This document shows, piece by piece, positions 1-8,786 of a stretch of DNA of 64,000 bases. Position 1 is the stretch's first letter; every line of letters begins with the position of its first letter. A model generated the notes under the pieces. The model was not told the origin of the DNA and made no database searches. It saw nothing but the letters and a program-made list of their open reading frames with translations. The position numbers and the translations under genes are program-made. This DNA comes from JBBDSU01 sp040904825. GTDB lineage: Bacteria > Actinomycetota > Nitriliruptoria > Nitriliruptorales > Nitriliruptoraceae. Location: assembly GCA_040904825.1 (NCBI GenBank), contig JBBDSU010000056.1, positions 17,993-81,992 on the forward strand. The letters are read 5' to 3'.

Positions 1-1031
1 GTCGAGTCGAGCGATGGAAGGAACGTGACGGCGGTTCCGGAGTTGCTGTTGCCCACGTGATCGTCGTCAGCACCAGCAATGATGTCATCGTCGGCGGTCA
101 CAAACGCGATATCGCCCGTGTCGGCAAGCGTGACGGCAGCAGCCTCGATGGCAGTCAGCGCGTTGGTGACTTTCGTGGCCGACCATCCCGTCCACCATGC
201 GATGTCCGCTTTGGTCGCAGGTCCGCATGACTCCAAATAGCGGGCAACGAGCCGAGCACGACCCTGGGCCGCAGCAACGTCATCGTTGTCTTCGGCCGTG
301 CGGGACGGCGATGCACGTGTCGGCGGATCGGAAAACCAGTGGTCGATCGATGCCCACCGGTACTGGCTTGAGCGCCACGATCCCAGGGGCTCTGTCCTGG
401 TAATCCCACCTTCAAGCGCCATGACCAACAGCAAGCGAGAAGCTAGCGATTGCTCTGCCTTCCATTTGCCGGAACCGACGGTGATCCGCTGGGCGAGTTC
501 AGGCACCGACTGCGACAGCTGTTGGGAACTCATGGGTCCGTCGGTCGCCAGTTTCTCGATGGTCCGGCGAGATACATCCGCGACGATGTCGGCAGGAATC
601 CTCGGATCTTGGCTGTCAGCCAGCCATCGATGCAGCCTCCGTCGTTCCTGCGCAGCGATGTTCATCGACGCTGCGCCATGCACCGTTGGCCCGTCGTCAG
701 TGGTGATGATGAACAGCGTGCGTCGCATGGCGTGTAGTCGCCACAGATCCCGGCTGAAGTGCAGTGCTTCGTCGAGTGGGTCGAATCCCCGTTCAGAAAT
801 CACTGCAGGCTGTGACGCTGCCATGCGTGCCAGCACGCCGAGATGGGGCGTGGTGGGATCGCTGCTGTGCATGCCAAGAACGCTGTGAATGGCGCTGGTG
901 GCATCGGGAGCCGAGCCGTCGAGGTGGTGGCGTTGGATCAACCGTGTCCGTCGTGCGGCCAGCGTGACTGTCGGAGCAACGCTGGAGTCATTGCGGTTCC
1001 GGCACCCTGGCGGTGCCTTCGGTTGTGGCAT
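1..1031 (-). CDS. Winged-helix DNA-binding domain protein (HTH_42 type), C-terminus cut by window edge
   Basis: The minus-strand frame is open from an ATG at 1031-1029 to base 1, giving 343 codons with no stop, so the 3' end lies outside the window. The translation starts MPQPKAPPG and contains LAARRTRLIQRHHL, GMHSSDPTTPHLGVLARM, GPATKADIAWWTGW and, at the edge, FLPSLDS. These are hallmarks of the winged helix DNA-binding domain-containing protein family (HTH_42, relatives of YcaQ/AlkX), in which the WW-TGW segment and the FLP-LD segment are typical. Some family members act on DNA lesions or crosslinks; the role here is unknown. It is divergent from the DUF2277 gene at 1216. Confidence 0.8.
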   Translation of the reverse strand, partial: MPQPKAPPGCRNRNDSSVAPTVTLAARRTRLIQRHHLDGSAPDATSAIHSVLGMHSSDPTTPHLGVLARMAASQPAVISERGFDPLDEALHFSRDLWRLHAMRRTLFIITTDDGPTVHGAASMNIAAQERRRLHRWLADSQDPRIPADIVADVSRRTIEKLATDGPMSSQQLSQSVPELAQRITVGSGKWKAEQSLASRLLLVMALEGGITRTEPLGSWRSSQYRWASIDHWFSDPPTRASPSRTAEDNDDVAAAQGRARLVARYLESCGPATKADIAWWTGWSATKVTNALTAIEAAAVTLADTGDIAFVTADDDIIAGADDDHVGNSNSGTAVTFLPSLDS

Positions 1032-1215
1032 CGGTCACACTCCGCGGCTTTGTGACGGGTCGGCCGGCAACGCAATCGGATCAGCGCGCGGCGCTCTGGC
1101 TGTGAGTGCGAGCATCAGCTTGCCGGTTGCCGTCGTTGTCGCGATGTGGAGGCAGACGACGTGCAACAATCTAGGAGCGTGCCACAGCGACGGCTTGTCG
1201 TCGGAGGAGACCACC

Positions 1216-1440
1216 ATGTGCCGGAGCATCAAAACCTTGCGGCCGCCGTATGCCGACGATGTCGAGTGGGACGATGTCAGAGCAGCTGCCTTGCAATATG
1301 TGCGGAAGGTCTCGGGGTTCCGCGAGCCGTCTGCAGCCAATCGTGTGGTGTTCGAGCAGGCTGTCGATGGTGTTGCTGCAGCAACACAAGAACTGCTCGA
1401 CAACCTGGTTGTTCGCGCAACTCGCGGTGCACAGTTCTAA
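1216..1440 (+). CDS. DUF2277 family small protein
   Basis: A 74-residue protein beginning MCRSIKTLRPPY and ending LLDNLVVRATRGAQF, which matches the conserved DUF2277 pattern (MCRSIKTLR start, central FREPSAANR). The ATG at 1216 has a clear GGAGGA Shine-Dalgarno at 1204-1209, so the longer upstream reading is rejected. Function is unknown for the family, which is widespread in actinobacteria and proteobacteria. It stands alone between a divergent winged-helix gene and typA. Confidence 0.85.
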   Translation: MCRSIKTLRPPYADDVEWDDVRAAALQYVRKVSGFREPSAANRVVFEQAVDGVAAATQELLDNLVVRATRGAQF

Positions 1441-1597
1441 CCGGCAACCCTAAGGCCGAAGCCGAGGACGAGGCGTATTGGCAGAGCGTCGGCGCGTCAC
1501 CGGTACCCTTGCCAGCGTGTCTCGGTGCGGTTCCGCACCATCTCCCACTGTGGGGCTCGCCCGTCGATCGGGTCCGAGCCATGAACGGAAATTGCTC

Positions 1598-3451
1598 GTG
1601 GCTCGCCGTCAAGACCTTCGCAACATCGCCATCATCGCCCACGTCGACCATGGCAAGACAACCCTCGTCGACGCGATGTTGTGGCAATCCGGCACGTTCC
1701 GGGATAACCAAGACGTCGCCGAACGCGTCATGGACTCGGGTGATCTTGAGCGCGAACGCGGTATCACCATTCTGGCCAAGAACACGGCGATCGAGATTCC
1801 GGATCCAGATGGGAACACGATCACTATCAACGTGGTCGACACACCAGGTCACGCTGATTTTGGGGGTGAGGTCGAGCGAGCTTTGGCGATGGTCGATGGC
1901 GCCTTGCTGCTGGTTGACGCTTCCGAAGGACCCTTGCCGCAGACGCGGTTTGTCCTGCGCAAAGCGCTTGAGCGAGGCCTGCCGGTGCTATTGGTCGTCA
2001 ACAAGATCGACAGGCCCGATGCGCGCATCGACGAGATTGTCTCCTCGACCTACGACCTGCTCATCGACCTCGGCGCTGACGATGCGCAAGTCGACCTCCC
2101 GGTGTTGTACACCAACGCACGCGAAGGCACCGCGACCCTCGACTTGGACGAGCCTGGCAGCGATCTGACGGCGCTCTTTGAGACGCTGCTTGCCCACGTT
2201 CCTGCTCCCGAGCACGATCCCGATCATCCGTTTCAGGCGATGGTTACCAACCTGGATGCGTCGCCGTATCTCGGCCGCCTGGCGCTGGCGCGTATCCAGC
2301 ACGGATCGGTCAAGCGCGGGCAGACGGTCGCTTGGTGTCGGCGTGACGGGTCGATTTCCAACGTCAAGCTCAGCGAGCTGTATACGACCAAGGGGCTTGA
2401 TCGGGTTGCTATCGATGAGGCTGGACCCGGGGAGTTCATCGCTGTTGCAGGCCTCGACGATGTGACCATCGGTGAAACACTGGCGGACGCTGACGATCCT
2501 CGTCCGATGCCGGTCTTGACCGTTGACGAGCCCAGTCTCGGGATGACGCTGGGTGTCAACACCTCACCACTGGCTGGCCGTGACGGCAGCAAGCTGACGG
2601 CACGGATGATTGAGTCCCGCCTGAAGCAGGAACTGGTCGGCAATGTCAGCGTGCGCGTGCTCCCCACCGAGCGCCCTGATACTTGGGAAGTGCAAGGTCG
2701 CGGAGAACTGCAGCTGGCTGTCCTGGTCGAAACGATGCGACGTGAAGGTTTTGAGCTGACCGTTGGCAAGCCGCAGGTCGTCACTCGTGAAATTGATGGC
2801 GTCGTGCACGAGCCATTTGAACGGTTGTCGGTCGATGTCCCCACCGATTTCGTCGGCGTGGTTACCCAGTTGATGGGGCTACGGATGGGCCGTCTGGAGA
2901 ACATGGTCAACCACGGCACTGGCTGGACACGGCTCGAGTTTCGTGTCCCAGCCCGTGGTTTGATTGGTTTCCGCACAGAGTTTCTGACCGAAACGCGTGG
3001 TACGGGGATTATGCACCATGTCTTCGACGGATACGAGCCGTGGCAAGGCGAGCTTCGGACACGGCCAAACGGATCGCTCGTTGCTGACCGACAGGGAGTC
3101 GCAAGCCAGTTTGCGCTCTTGAATCTCCAGGAGCGAGGCCAGTTGTTCATCGGCCCAGGCACCGACGTGTACGAAGGCATGATCATCGGTCAGAACGCTC
3201 GAGCCGAAGATATGGATGTCAATCCGGCGAAAGAAAAGAAGCTGACGAACGTGAGGTCAGCGACAGGCGATGAGTTGGTTCGCCTGGCTCCACCAAAGAA
3301 CTTGTCGCTCGACCAGGCGCTCGAATTCATTCGTGAAGACGAAGCTGTCGAGGTGACGCCGAGCAACGTGCGCCTGCGAAAAGTCGAACTCCAGGCAACG
3401 ATCCGGGGTCGCGAGGCCAAGCGAGCGAAACACGGCGCAGCCCCGGCCTGA
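1598..3451 (+). CDS. typA: Ribosome-associated translational GTPase TypA/BipA
   Basis: A 617-residue TypA/BipA GTPase that acts on the ribosome in assembly and stress or cold adaptation. The order of motifs is complete: P-loop AHVDHGKT (about 14-21), RGITI (54-58), DTPGH (81-85) and NKID (about 130), followed by EF-G-like domains II, III and V and the BipA-specific C-terminal part ([23 protein letters not shown]). Length matches the usual 605-625 residues. I chose the GTG at 1598 because the conserved N-terminus [13 protein letters not shown] starts there; a TTG at 1592 or the longer reading from 1478 are possible but add non-conserved residues. Confidence 0.95.
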   Translation: MARRQDLRNIAIIAHVDHGKTTLVDAMLWQSGTFRDNQDVAERVMDSGDLERERGITILAKNTAIEIPDPDGNTITINVVDTPGHADFGGEVERALAMVDGALLLVDASEGPLPQTRFVLRKALERGLPVLLVVNKIDRPDARIDEIVSSTYDLLIDLGADDAQVDLPVLYTNAREGTATLDLDEPGSDLTALFETLLAHVPAPEHDPDHPFQAMVTNLDASPYLGRLALARIQHGSVKRGQTVAWCRRDGSISNVKLSELYTTKGLDRVAIDEAGPGEFIAVAGLDDVTIGETLADADDPRPMPVLTVDEPSLGMTLGVNTSPLAGRDGSKLTARMIESRLKQELVGNVSVRVLPTERPDTWEVQGRGELQLAVLVETMRREGFELTVGKPQVVTREIDGVVHEPFERLSVDVPTDFVGVVTQLMGLRMGRLENMVNHGTGWTRLEFRVPARGLIGFRTEFLTETRGTGIMHHVFDGYEPWQGELRTRPNGSLVADRQGVASQFALLNLQERGQLFIGPGTDVYEGMIIGQNARAEDMDVNPAKEKKLTNVRSATGDELVRLAPPKNLSLDQALEFIREDEAVEVTPSNVRLRKVELQATIRGREAKRAKHGAAPA

Positions 3452-3575
3452 CATACCGGTCTGACGTTCCAAGTGTCGGGCTGACGATCTAGCAGGCCAG
3501 TTACCTGTGGCGCAAAGCAAGTACCTTCAGGGAGTGGCGCGGGCCCCAAACTTCAATAGCTGATTGCCCAGCGCG

Positions 3576-4969
3576 TCAGTTGTTCTTCGGTACGTCGCCA
3601 ATTGCACCCGGCTGGCGGCCGCCGCTGTTGCCGCCCGGAGTGTTGCCGCCGGGGNNNNNNNNNNNNNNNNNNNNNNNNNNNNNNNNNNNNNNNNNNNNNN
3701 NNNNNNNNNNNNNNNNNNNNNNNNNNNNNNNNNNNNNNNNNNNNNNNNNNNNNNGCCGGGGCCGCCGCCGCTGTTGCCGCCCGGAGTGTTGCCGCCGGGG
3801 GTGTTGCCGACATTGGCAGGGCCTGGCAGTTGGTCAGCAGGCGGGCCACTGTCAGTCGCTGGATCGTCTGACGCCGCGGCAGTTGGTGCCGGGTCCACTG
3901 GGGCCGGGTTCGCTGGCTCGATTTGCTGATCGGCGGTGTCGTTCGATGATGCCTGAGCTGACGATTCGTCGCCCGAAGCTGATTCTGTCGAAGATCCTTC
4001 ACTTGGCGAGTCGGTCGTGTCTTGAGCATCGGTGTCGGTGGATTCGTCTGCGGTGGGTGCGGCCGGAGGCGTGGCCGGGTCACTGACGTCGGTGGCGGGT
4101 GCAGCCTCGATGGGGCTCGGAGTGGAACGCGGGATCTCGAAGGGCGTCACCGCGGCGACGACGGTCGCAACGCGATCTTGGACGACATCAGGCAACGCGC
4201 CAACGGCGGCGGCGCTCGTTGTTGTCGCGGCAAACGCGGCGCTGAAAATCCCCGCTTTAGCAACGAGGCTCAGAGCTGCCAATTTTGTGAGCAGGACCCG
4301 GCGCACCCGTCGTATGGCCGTGCGTGGACGGTGTGTCCACATCCAGCGCAGACCAGCGAGTGTCGCGGTGGATGCCTTGGTGGCAGACTGGATGACGGTT
4401 GATGGTGTGAGCGCTCGCAGTGATGTGCCGAATGCCACGATGTGGAGCCATGTGCGGACAGCGGCTGGCTTGATGGACGTGTAAGCACGTGTGCTCGTCG
4501 CCCGGAGTGACGCCCAACCTTGGCTGACCGCATTACGCAACGCCCAACTGGCCAACGACACGATCTCTCGCATCGTCAGAGGTGTCGATTCGGCGTCTTC
4601 CAATTGCTGACGTAGAGCCGCAATTTGGCGCTGCTGGGCTGCCGTGAGGGCACCGGTGCCAGCGTGCGTTGCACCGCGCGAAACGGTTGTCTTCCAGACA
4701 TCTTCTAGCGACGGAAGCGAGACTGCGGATGGCCCATTCTCGAGCAATTCTGCCAGTTGGGCATTCGGTCGAGGCGGACCGAGTTCTGCGAACTCCTCGC
4801 GGAGACCGCCGACGAAGTCTTCGACCGCGTTGAGATCGACTTCGCCGGGCACGACCCTGCGCCCGGCCAAGAGAGCATCGGCGCGGCGTTCATCGGCAAG
4901 GTCGGCTTTTAGCATGTCAGACATGTGATCGCTGGGGGATCGCCAGACGTTACGCAGCCACGATCTCAT
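3576..4969 (-). CDS. Putative membrane-anchored anti-sigma factor with Gly-rich C-terminal repeats (interrupted by assembly gap)
   Basis: Start ATG 4969 overlaps the stop of the upstream ECF sigma gene (TGATG; a GTG sits one codon earlier at 4972). The first 225 or so residues are cytoplasm-like and acidic/helical, then comes one hydrophobic segment at about 227-260, then a long Asp/Ser/Thr/Pro-rich stretch and Gly-Asn-Thr-Pro repeats (GNTPGGNTPGGNSGG). The 100-N gap at 3655-3754 lies inside these repeats. After the gap the repeat resumes in a different frame (PGGNTPGGNSGGRQPG) and ends ...GDVPKNN then TGA at 3578-3576, so the true end is 3576, not the artefactual downstream stop. Coupling to an ECF sigma gene and the topology suggest an anti-sigma factor; no zinc HXXXCXXC motif is seen. 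Confidence 0.6.
3655..3754. other. Assembly gap of 100 N
   Basis: Exactly 100 N, a placeholder of unknown true length. It falls in the Gly-Asn-Thr-Pro repeat of the putative anti-sigma gene; nearly identical repeat DNA (CCGCTGTTGCCGCCCGGAGT) flanks both sides, so a collapsed tandem repeat probably broke the assembly. Confidence 0.95.
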
Positions 4970-5742
4970 CACCGAGCCCTCCCGTCGGAGGTGCCAGTCG
5001 ATGTCGTGATGACTGCGCGCCGGGCGGTCACTGCCTCCGGCTCATGGCCGTCGCTCGGCAGCGAGCGGACCCCCGCCTCGCGTTGGCGCCGGGTGTCGGC
5101 AGCTGGCTTCGAACTTGCGGTCCGTTGCGCTGTTCCGACGCCATCAGAGGGCGAGGATTGCTCAACCGGGTTCGATTGCTGAGCGAGGGTCTCAACCGCG
5201 AGGTCGCCGACGTCAAGGCGTTCACGTAATTGGATGATGGCTCGATGCTGCAAGGCACGGATCGCGCCAGGTCGGCGGTCCATAATCGTTGCGACTTCGT
5301 TGACGGAAAGGTCTGCGATCACGCGCAGGAGAATCACGTCGCGCTGGTCGTCGCTGAGCATCGCCAGGACGTCGCGAACCCACTGGGATGACATTGCTTC
5401 GACGGCTTCGTGTTCGCTGTTGCCGCCCGTCAGGCCGTTGGTTATTTCATCGAGGGGCGTCGATTTGACCGTCCGTCCGCGCTTGCGACGCTCGTCGATC
5501 AGTCGTCGGTGGACGATCGTGAAGACCCACGACCGAAAGTCTGATTCGTCCCCTTCGAATTCTTTGATCGCTCGAAAGACGCTGAGGAATGCTTCGCTGG
5601 CGACGTCATCAGGCTCGTCGGCTCCACGGGCAGACAGATAACCGTTGACGACTGGTGAAAGGTCTTCAAAGAGTCGCTGGAACGCCCACGGCGCGTCAAC
5701 CTGCGCTGCAGTGAGCACGCTGTCGAACCCAGGACCGATCAC
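4969..5742 (-). CDS. ECF-family RNA polymerase sigma factor
   Basis: A 257-residue sigma-70 family protein. Region 2 covers about residues 20-95 (LFEDLSPVVNGYL, ADEPDDVASEAFLSVFRAI, FRSWVFTIVHRRLIDERRK), and region 4 about 125-185 (LSDDQRDVILLRVIADLS, VNEVATIMDRRPGAI). Regions 1, 3 and the primary-sigma 1.2 motif are absent, which is the ECF architecture. The C-terminal 70 residues are polar and low complexity, unusual for ECFs. The start codon is GTG 5742. Its stop overlaps the start of the putative anti-sigma gene, so the two are probably translated as a pair; the inducing signal cannot be read. Confidence 0.9.
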   Translation of the reverse strand: MIGPGFDSVLTAAQVDAPWAFQRLFEDLSPVVNGYLSARGADEPDDVASEAFLSVFRAIKEFEGDESDFRSWVFTIVHRRLIDERRKRGRTVKSTPLDEITNGLTGGNSEHEAVEAMSSQWVRDVLAMLSDDQRDVILLRVIADLSVNEVATIMDRRPGAIRALQHRAIIQLRERLDVGDLAVETLAQQSNPVEQSSPSDGVGTAQRTASSKPAADTRRQREAGVRSLPSDGHEPEAVTARRAVITTSTGTSDGRAR

Positions 5743-6023
5743 CTACGTCCGCACTTCCGCCGTCTCCAGAAGACAATGCTACGAGGCCGGAGGGCACGAG
5801 GCCAGTTTCACCTTCAGTAAGAATTCGGGCGCTCTGCGTGATATGGATGTGCCGCGGCGGGTGACCAACCCCATAGGGTGATGGCGTCGAACGAAGGTGT
5901 GTGGCCGTTGGGCCGAATCACCCTTCGGATCCATCCCTCTGTGGACGTTCGGTAATGGTCAGACGGTGTCGCTGCTCAGGCGACGCGTTGAACCCCGCGC
6001 CTTCGAGATGACAGGATGCAGCC
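5743..6023. promoter_or_regulatory. Divergent intergenic region with an 8-bp inverted repeat
   Basis: 281 bp between the leftward ECF sigma gene and the rightward SDR/DUF2867 gene. It holds a perfect inverted repeat AGGGTGAT (5875-5882) and ATCACCCT (5917-5924), 34 bp apart, and a direct repeat GAGGCC around 5780-5803. No convincing -35/-10 pair was identified. The inverted repeat may be a paired operator or RNA structure; this is inference only. Confidence 0.35.
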
Positions 6024-7502
6024 ATGCACGTGTTGGTACTTGGCGCAACCGGCTACGTCGGTGGACGCCTGATCCCAGCGCTCCTCGGTGCCGGCCACCG
6101 CGTGCGTTGTCTTGCTCGGACGCCGGCCAAGCTCGACGCACGTCCATGGCGGTCGGACGTCGAGGTCGTCGCCGGCGATGCAGCCGATCTCGATGACGTC
6201 GTTAGCGCGTGCAGGGACGTGGACGCGGTGATGTTCCTTATCCACGCCATGGACGGGCGCCCAGGGTTTGCAGAGCGGGAGCGGCAGTTCGCCTCGATCG
6301 TCAGAGACGCAGCTGCGACCACTGGGGTCAGTCGCATCGTCTATCTCGGGGGGCTCGGGGACGAGGCGGATGCGCTGTCACCGCACCTTGCGTCTCGTCA
6401 AGAAGTGGGGCGAGTTCTCGCCGAAGGCCCTGTCCCGGTGACGGAGCTTCGTGCTGGAGTCGTCATCGGTTCAGGCAGTGCATCATTTGAGATGTTGCGT
6501 TCGCTCGTTGAAGTCCTGCCAGCAATGGTGACGCCACGCTGGGTGGGAACACGAGCGCAACCGATCGCGATTCGCGACGTCCTTCGCTATCTCGTTGGGG
6601 TGCTCGAGGTCGACGAGACGATAGGTCGCGTGTTCGAGATTGGTGGGCCCGACGTCGTGACCTACCGAGAGATGATGCGCCGCTACGCGCGCGTCGCAGG
6701 TTTGCGGCCACGCCTGATTGTGCCAGTCCCGGTCCTGACACCTCGGCTGTCGTCGCTGTGGGTCGGTCTTGTGACGCCACTACCGGCTGGGTTGGCACGG
6801 CCACTCGTCGACAGCCTTGTCAACGAAGTCGTTGTTCGCGACGACGCGATTACTCACCTGGTCCCCTTCGCGCCGCTCGCTTTCGACGAGGCCCTCCACC
6901 TCGCGTTGCAGCGAGTCCAGGACCTGCAGGTAGAAAGCACATGGGCGTCCGCAGGTGGGCGCGACCCTGCCGGTCCGCAACCTGATGACCCGGAATGGTC
7001 AGGTGGCCGGGTCTTCTCCGATGTCAGAACGGTCTCTTCCACGGCGACACCGGACCAGTTGTTCGCAACCTTGTCGGCGATCGGGGGAGGGCAGGGGTAT
7101 TTCAGTTCACGCTTCCTGTGGGGTGTTCGGGGTGCGCTGGACAAGGCGGTTGGCGGTATCGGATTGCGCCGAGGCCGACGTCATCCAACTGAGCTCGCCG
7201 TCGGGGATCCGGTCGATTTCTGGCGAGTCGAGGCGCTTGAGGCCCCGCGGCTTCTGCGCCTGCGGGCTGAGATGAAGATTCCCGGAGAGGCGTGGCTCGA
7301 GTTTCGCGTTCGCAGTGCACCGGAAGTCGTCGACAATGAAAGCGAACCGACTGTGCAGGTGCGCAGCGTGCTCGAACAACATGCGCGTTTCCATCCGCGC
7401 GGATTGTGGGGCCGTGCCTACTGGTATGTCGTCGCTCCGTTCCACCGGTTTGTCTTCCCGGGCATGGCGCGTCGACTGGTCGACACTGCTGAGCGTCGCT
7501 GA
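6024..7502 (+). CDS. NAD(P)-binding SDR-like protein with C-terminal DUF2867 domain
   Basis: A 492-residue two-domain protein. Residues 1 to about 290 are an atypical (extended-like) SDR Rossmann domain with the nucleotide motif LGATGYVGGRL at 6-16 and YLGGLGDEADALSPHLASR, the typical NmrA/epimerase-like arrangement. Residues of about 330-480 form a DUF2867 domain (VSSTATPDQLFATLSAIGG, DPVDFWRVEALE, ARFHPRGLWGRAYWY). The SDR-DUF2867 fusion is a common actinobacterial protein of unknown substrate. The ATG at 6024 follows AGGAT; the gene is monocistronic or leads into the MFS gene 93 bp on. Confidence 0.85.
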   Translation: MHVLVLGATGYVGGRLIPALLGAGHRVRCLARTPAKLDARPWRSDVEVVAGDAADLDDVVSACRDVDAVMFLIHAMDGRPGFAERERQFASIVRDAAATTGVSRIVYLGGLGDEADALSPHLASRQEVGRVLAEGPVPVTELRAGVVIGSGSASFEMLRSLVEVLPAMVTPRWVGTRAQPIAIRDVLRYLVGVLEVDETIGRVFEIGGPDVVTYREMMRRYARVAGLRPRLIVPVPVLTPRLSSLWVGLVTPLPAGLARPLVDSLVNEVVVRDDAITHLVPFAPLAFDEALHLALQRVQDLQVESTWASAGGRDPAGPQPDDPEWSGGRVFSDVRTVSSTATPDQLFATLSAIGGGQGYFSSRFLWGVRGALDKAVGGIGLRRGRRHPTELAVGDPVDFWRVEALEAPRLLRLRAEMKIPGEAWLEFRVRSAPEVVDNESEPTVQVRSVLEQHARFHPRGLWGRAYWYVVAPFHRFVFPGMARRLVDTAERR

Positions 7503-7595
7503 CGGTCGTCGCTGTCCAAGGTGGGTGTGCAGGTGTGGTACTGCTACGGCCCGTTCTGCGTGGATTGACCGACATATGCGCCTGCGGAGGGTGAG

Positions 7596-8786
7596 ATGGC
7601 AACGCGTCTCGAGCGTCGCAATGTCGTGATCCTCGCTACCGCCCAGGCGATGTCGATGGTCGCCGGGATCACTGTCGCGACCTTGAGCGGATTGGTTGGC
7701 CTTCGGCTCGCACCAACACCTGCGCTGGCAACCTTGCCGATCTCGCTCGTCATGGTTGGCGGGGTGCTGACCTCCCTCCCCGCGTCGATGCTGATGGCCA
7801 GGTTCGGCCGACGCGCGGGATTCATGACAGGTGCCATCGTTGGCGGCGCCGGTGGCGGAGCGGTCAGCATGCTGGCGGTCCAGGCGGGTTCTTTTGCGCT
7901 GCTGTGCGTCGGGGCACTCTTGCTGGGCATCTATCAGGCGTTCGCGCGGTTCCACCGCTTTGCTGCCGCTGATGCAGCCAGCCCGGCGTTCCGGAGCCAA
8001 GCGATTTCGCTGGTGCTCGCAGGCGGCGTGGCTGCTGCGTTTCTGGGTCCGTGGAACGCCAGTCGCAGCACTCACCTTCTGTCAACTCCCGACGCCGGGC
8101 CCTATCTCGTGGTCGGTCTGTTGGCCTTGTTCGCTGCAGGGATCCACACCATGCTCAAGATCCCGCGCGCACCAAAGCCAGAAGCCGGGCAAGCACGGCC
8201 GTTGCCGTTGATTATCGGCCAGCCATCATTTGTGGTTGCTCTGGTGACTGCGACCGTTGCGTACTCGATGATGACCTTGCTGATGACGGCAACTCCTTTG
8301 GCGATGCATGGTGAAGGCCTGCACCTGGGACACACTGCCACGGTGATGCAGTGGCATGTACTGGGGATGTTTGTGCCGTCCTTCTTCACAGGGTGGCTCA
8401 TCGCCAAGTGGGGTTTGCGCAAGATGCTGCTCATCGGCGCATGCGTTTTGTTTGCCGCTGCATCGGTGGGTATTGCCGGACGCACGATGGTGCACTGGTG
8501 GGTAGCGCTCGTGCTGTTAGGGATCGGGTGGAACTTCCTTTTCGTCGGTGGCAGCGCCATGCTGGCGACGACGCACACGAGCGCCGAACGCGGCAAGGTC
8601 CAAGGGTTCAACGAACTGGTGATCCTTGGGGTTGTTGCTGTCGCGTCACTCTTGGCAGGAGCGCTTGAACATGCGGTGGGATGGACGGCGTTGAACATGA
8701 TGTTGCTGCCCGTTGTGCTCGCCACGGGGCTGCTTATCTGGCGCCTTATTCCCGCAGCACCTAGGGCTGCGGCGGGCGTGTCATAG
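7596..8786 (+). CDS. MFS transporter
   Basis: A 396-residue major facilitator protein with about 12 hydrophobic segments. The motif between TM2 and TM3 is MARFGRRAGFMTG, a degenerate form of the MFS motif A, and the second half repeats it as WLIAKWGLRKMLLIG. It resembles the YcaD/NreB-like efflux branch (FVGGSAMLATTH, ERGKVQGFNELV). Substrate unknown. A GGAGG Shine-Dalgarno lies about 8 bp before the ATG. Its last 6 bp overlap the 3' end of the convergent SLC13 gene. Confidence 0.85.
   Translation: MATRLERRNVVILATAQAMSMVAGITVATLSGLVGLRLAPTPALATLPISLVMVGGVLTSLPASMLMARFGRRAGFMTGAIVGGAGGGAVSMLAVQAGSFALLCVGALLLGIYQAFARFHRFAAADAASPAFRSQAISLVLAGGVAAAFLGPWNASRSTHLLSTPDAGPYLVVGLLALFAAGIHTMLKIPRAPKPEAGQARPLPLIIGQPSFVVALVTATVAYSMMTLLMTATPLAMHGEGLHLGHTATVMQWHVLGMFVPSFFTGWLIAKWGLRKMLLIGACVLFAAASVGIAGRTMVHWWVALVLLGIGWNFLFVGGSAMLATTHTSAERGKVQGFNELVILGVVAVASLLAGALEHAVGWTALNMMLLPVVLATGLLIWRLIPAAPRAAAGVS

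Noticed and set aside
286..888. A 200-codon plus-strand open frame
   Set aside because: It is the mirror of the winged-helix gene on the minus strand, whose translation has clear family motifs; the plus-strand product does not.
1146..2168. A 340-codon plus-strand frame over typA
   Set aside because: It overlaps typA in another frame and has no recognisable domain; typA motifs are decisive.
2233..3186. A 317-codon minus-strand frame inside typA
   Set aside because: Antisense open frame caused by GC-rich third positions; Ser/Arg/Thr-rich product with no motif.
3527..3575. Continuation of the anti-sigma gene to a stop at 3527
   Set aside because: This reading only arises by translating through the 100-N gap as if its length were real; the repeat frame after the gap stops at 3576.
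3601..3810. Tandem GC-rich repeats considered as a CRISPR or VNTR locus
   Set aside because: Units are about 15 bp, in frame and without spacers, and encode Gly-Asn-Thr-Pro; they are protein-coding repeats.
7107..8075. A 322-codon minus-strand frame spanning the SDR/DUF2867 and MFS genes
   Set aside because: It crosses two well-supported genes and gives an Arg/His-rich, low-quality product.
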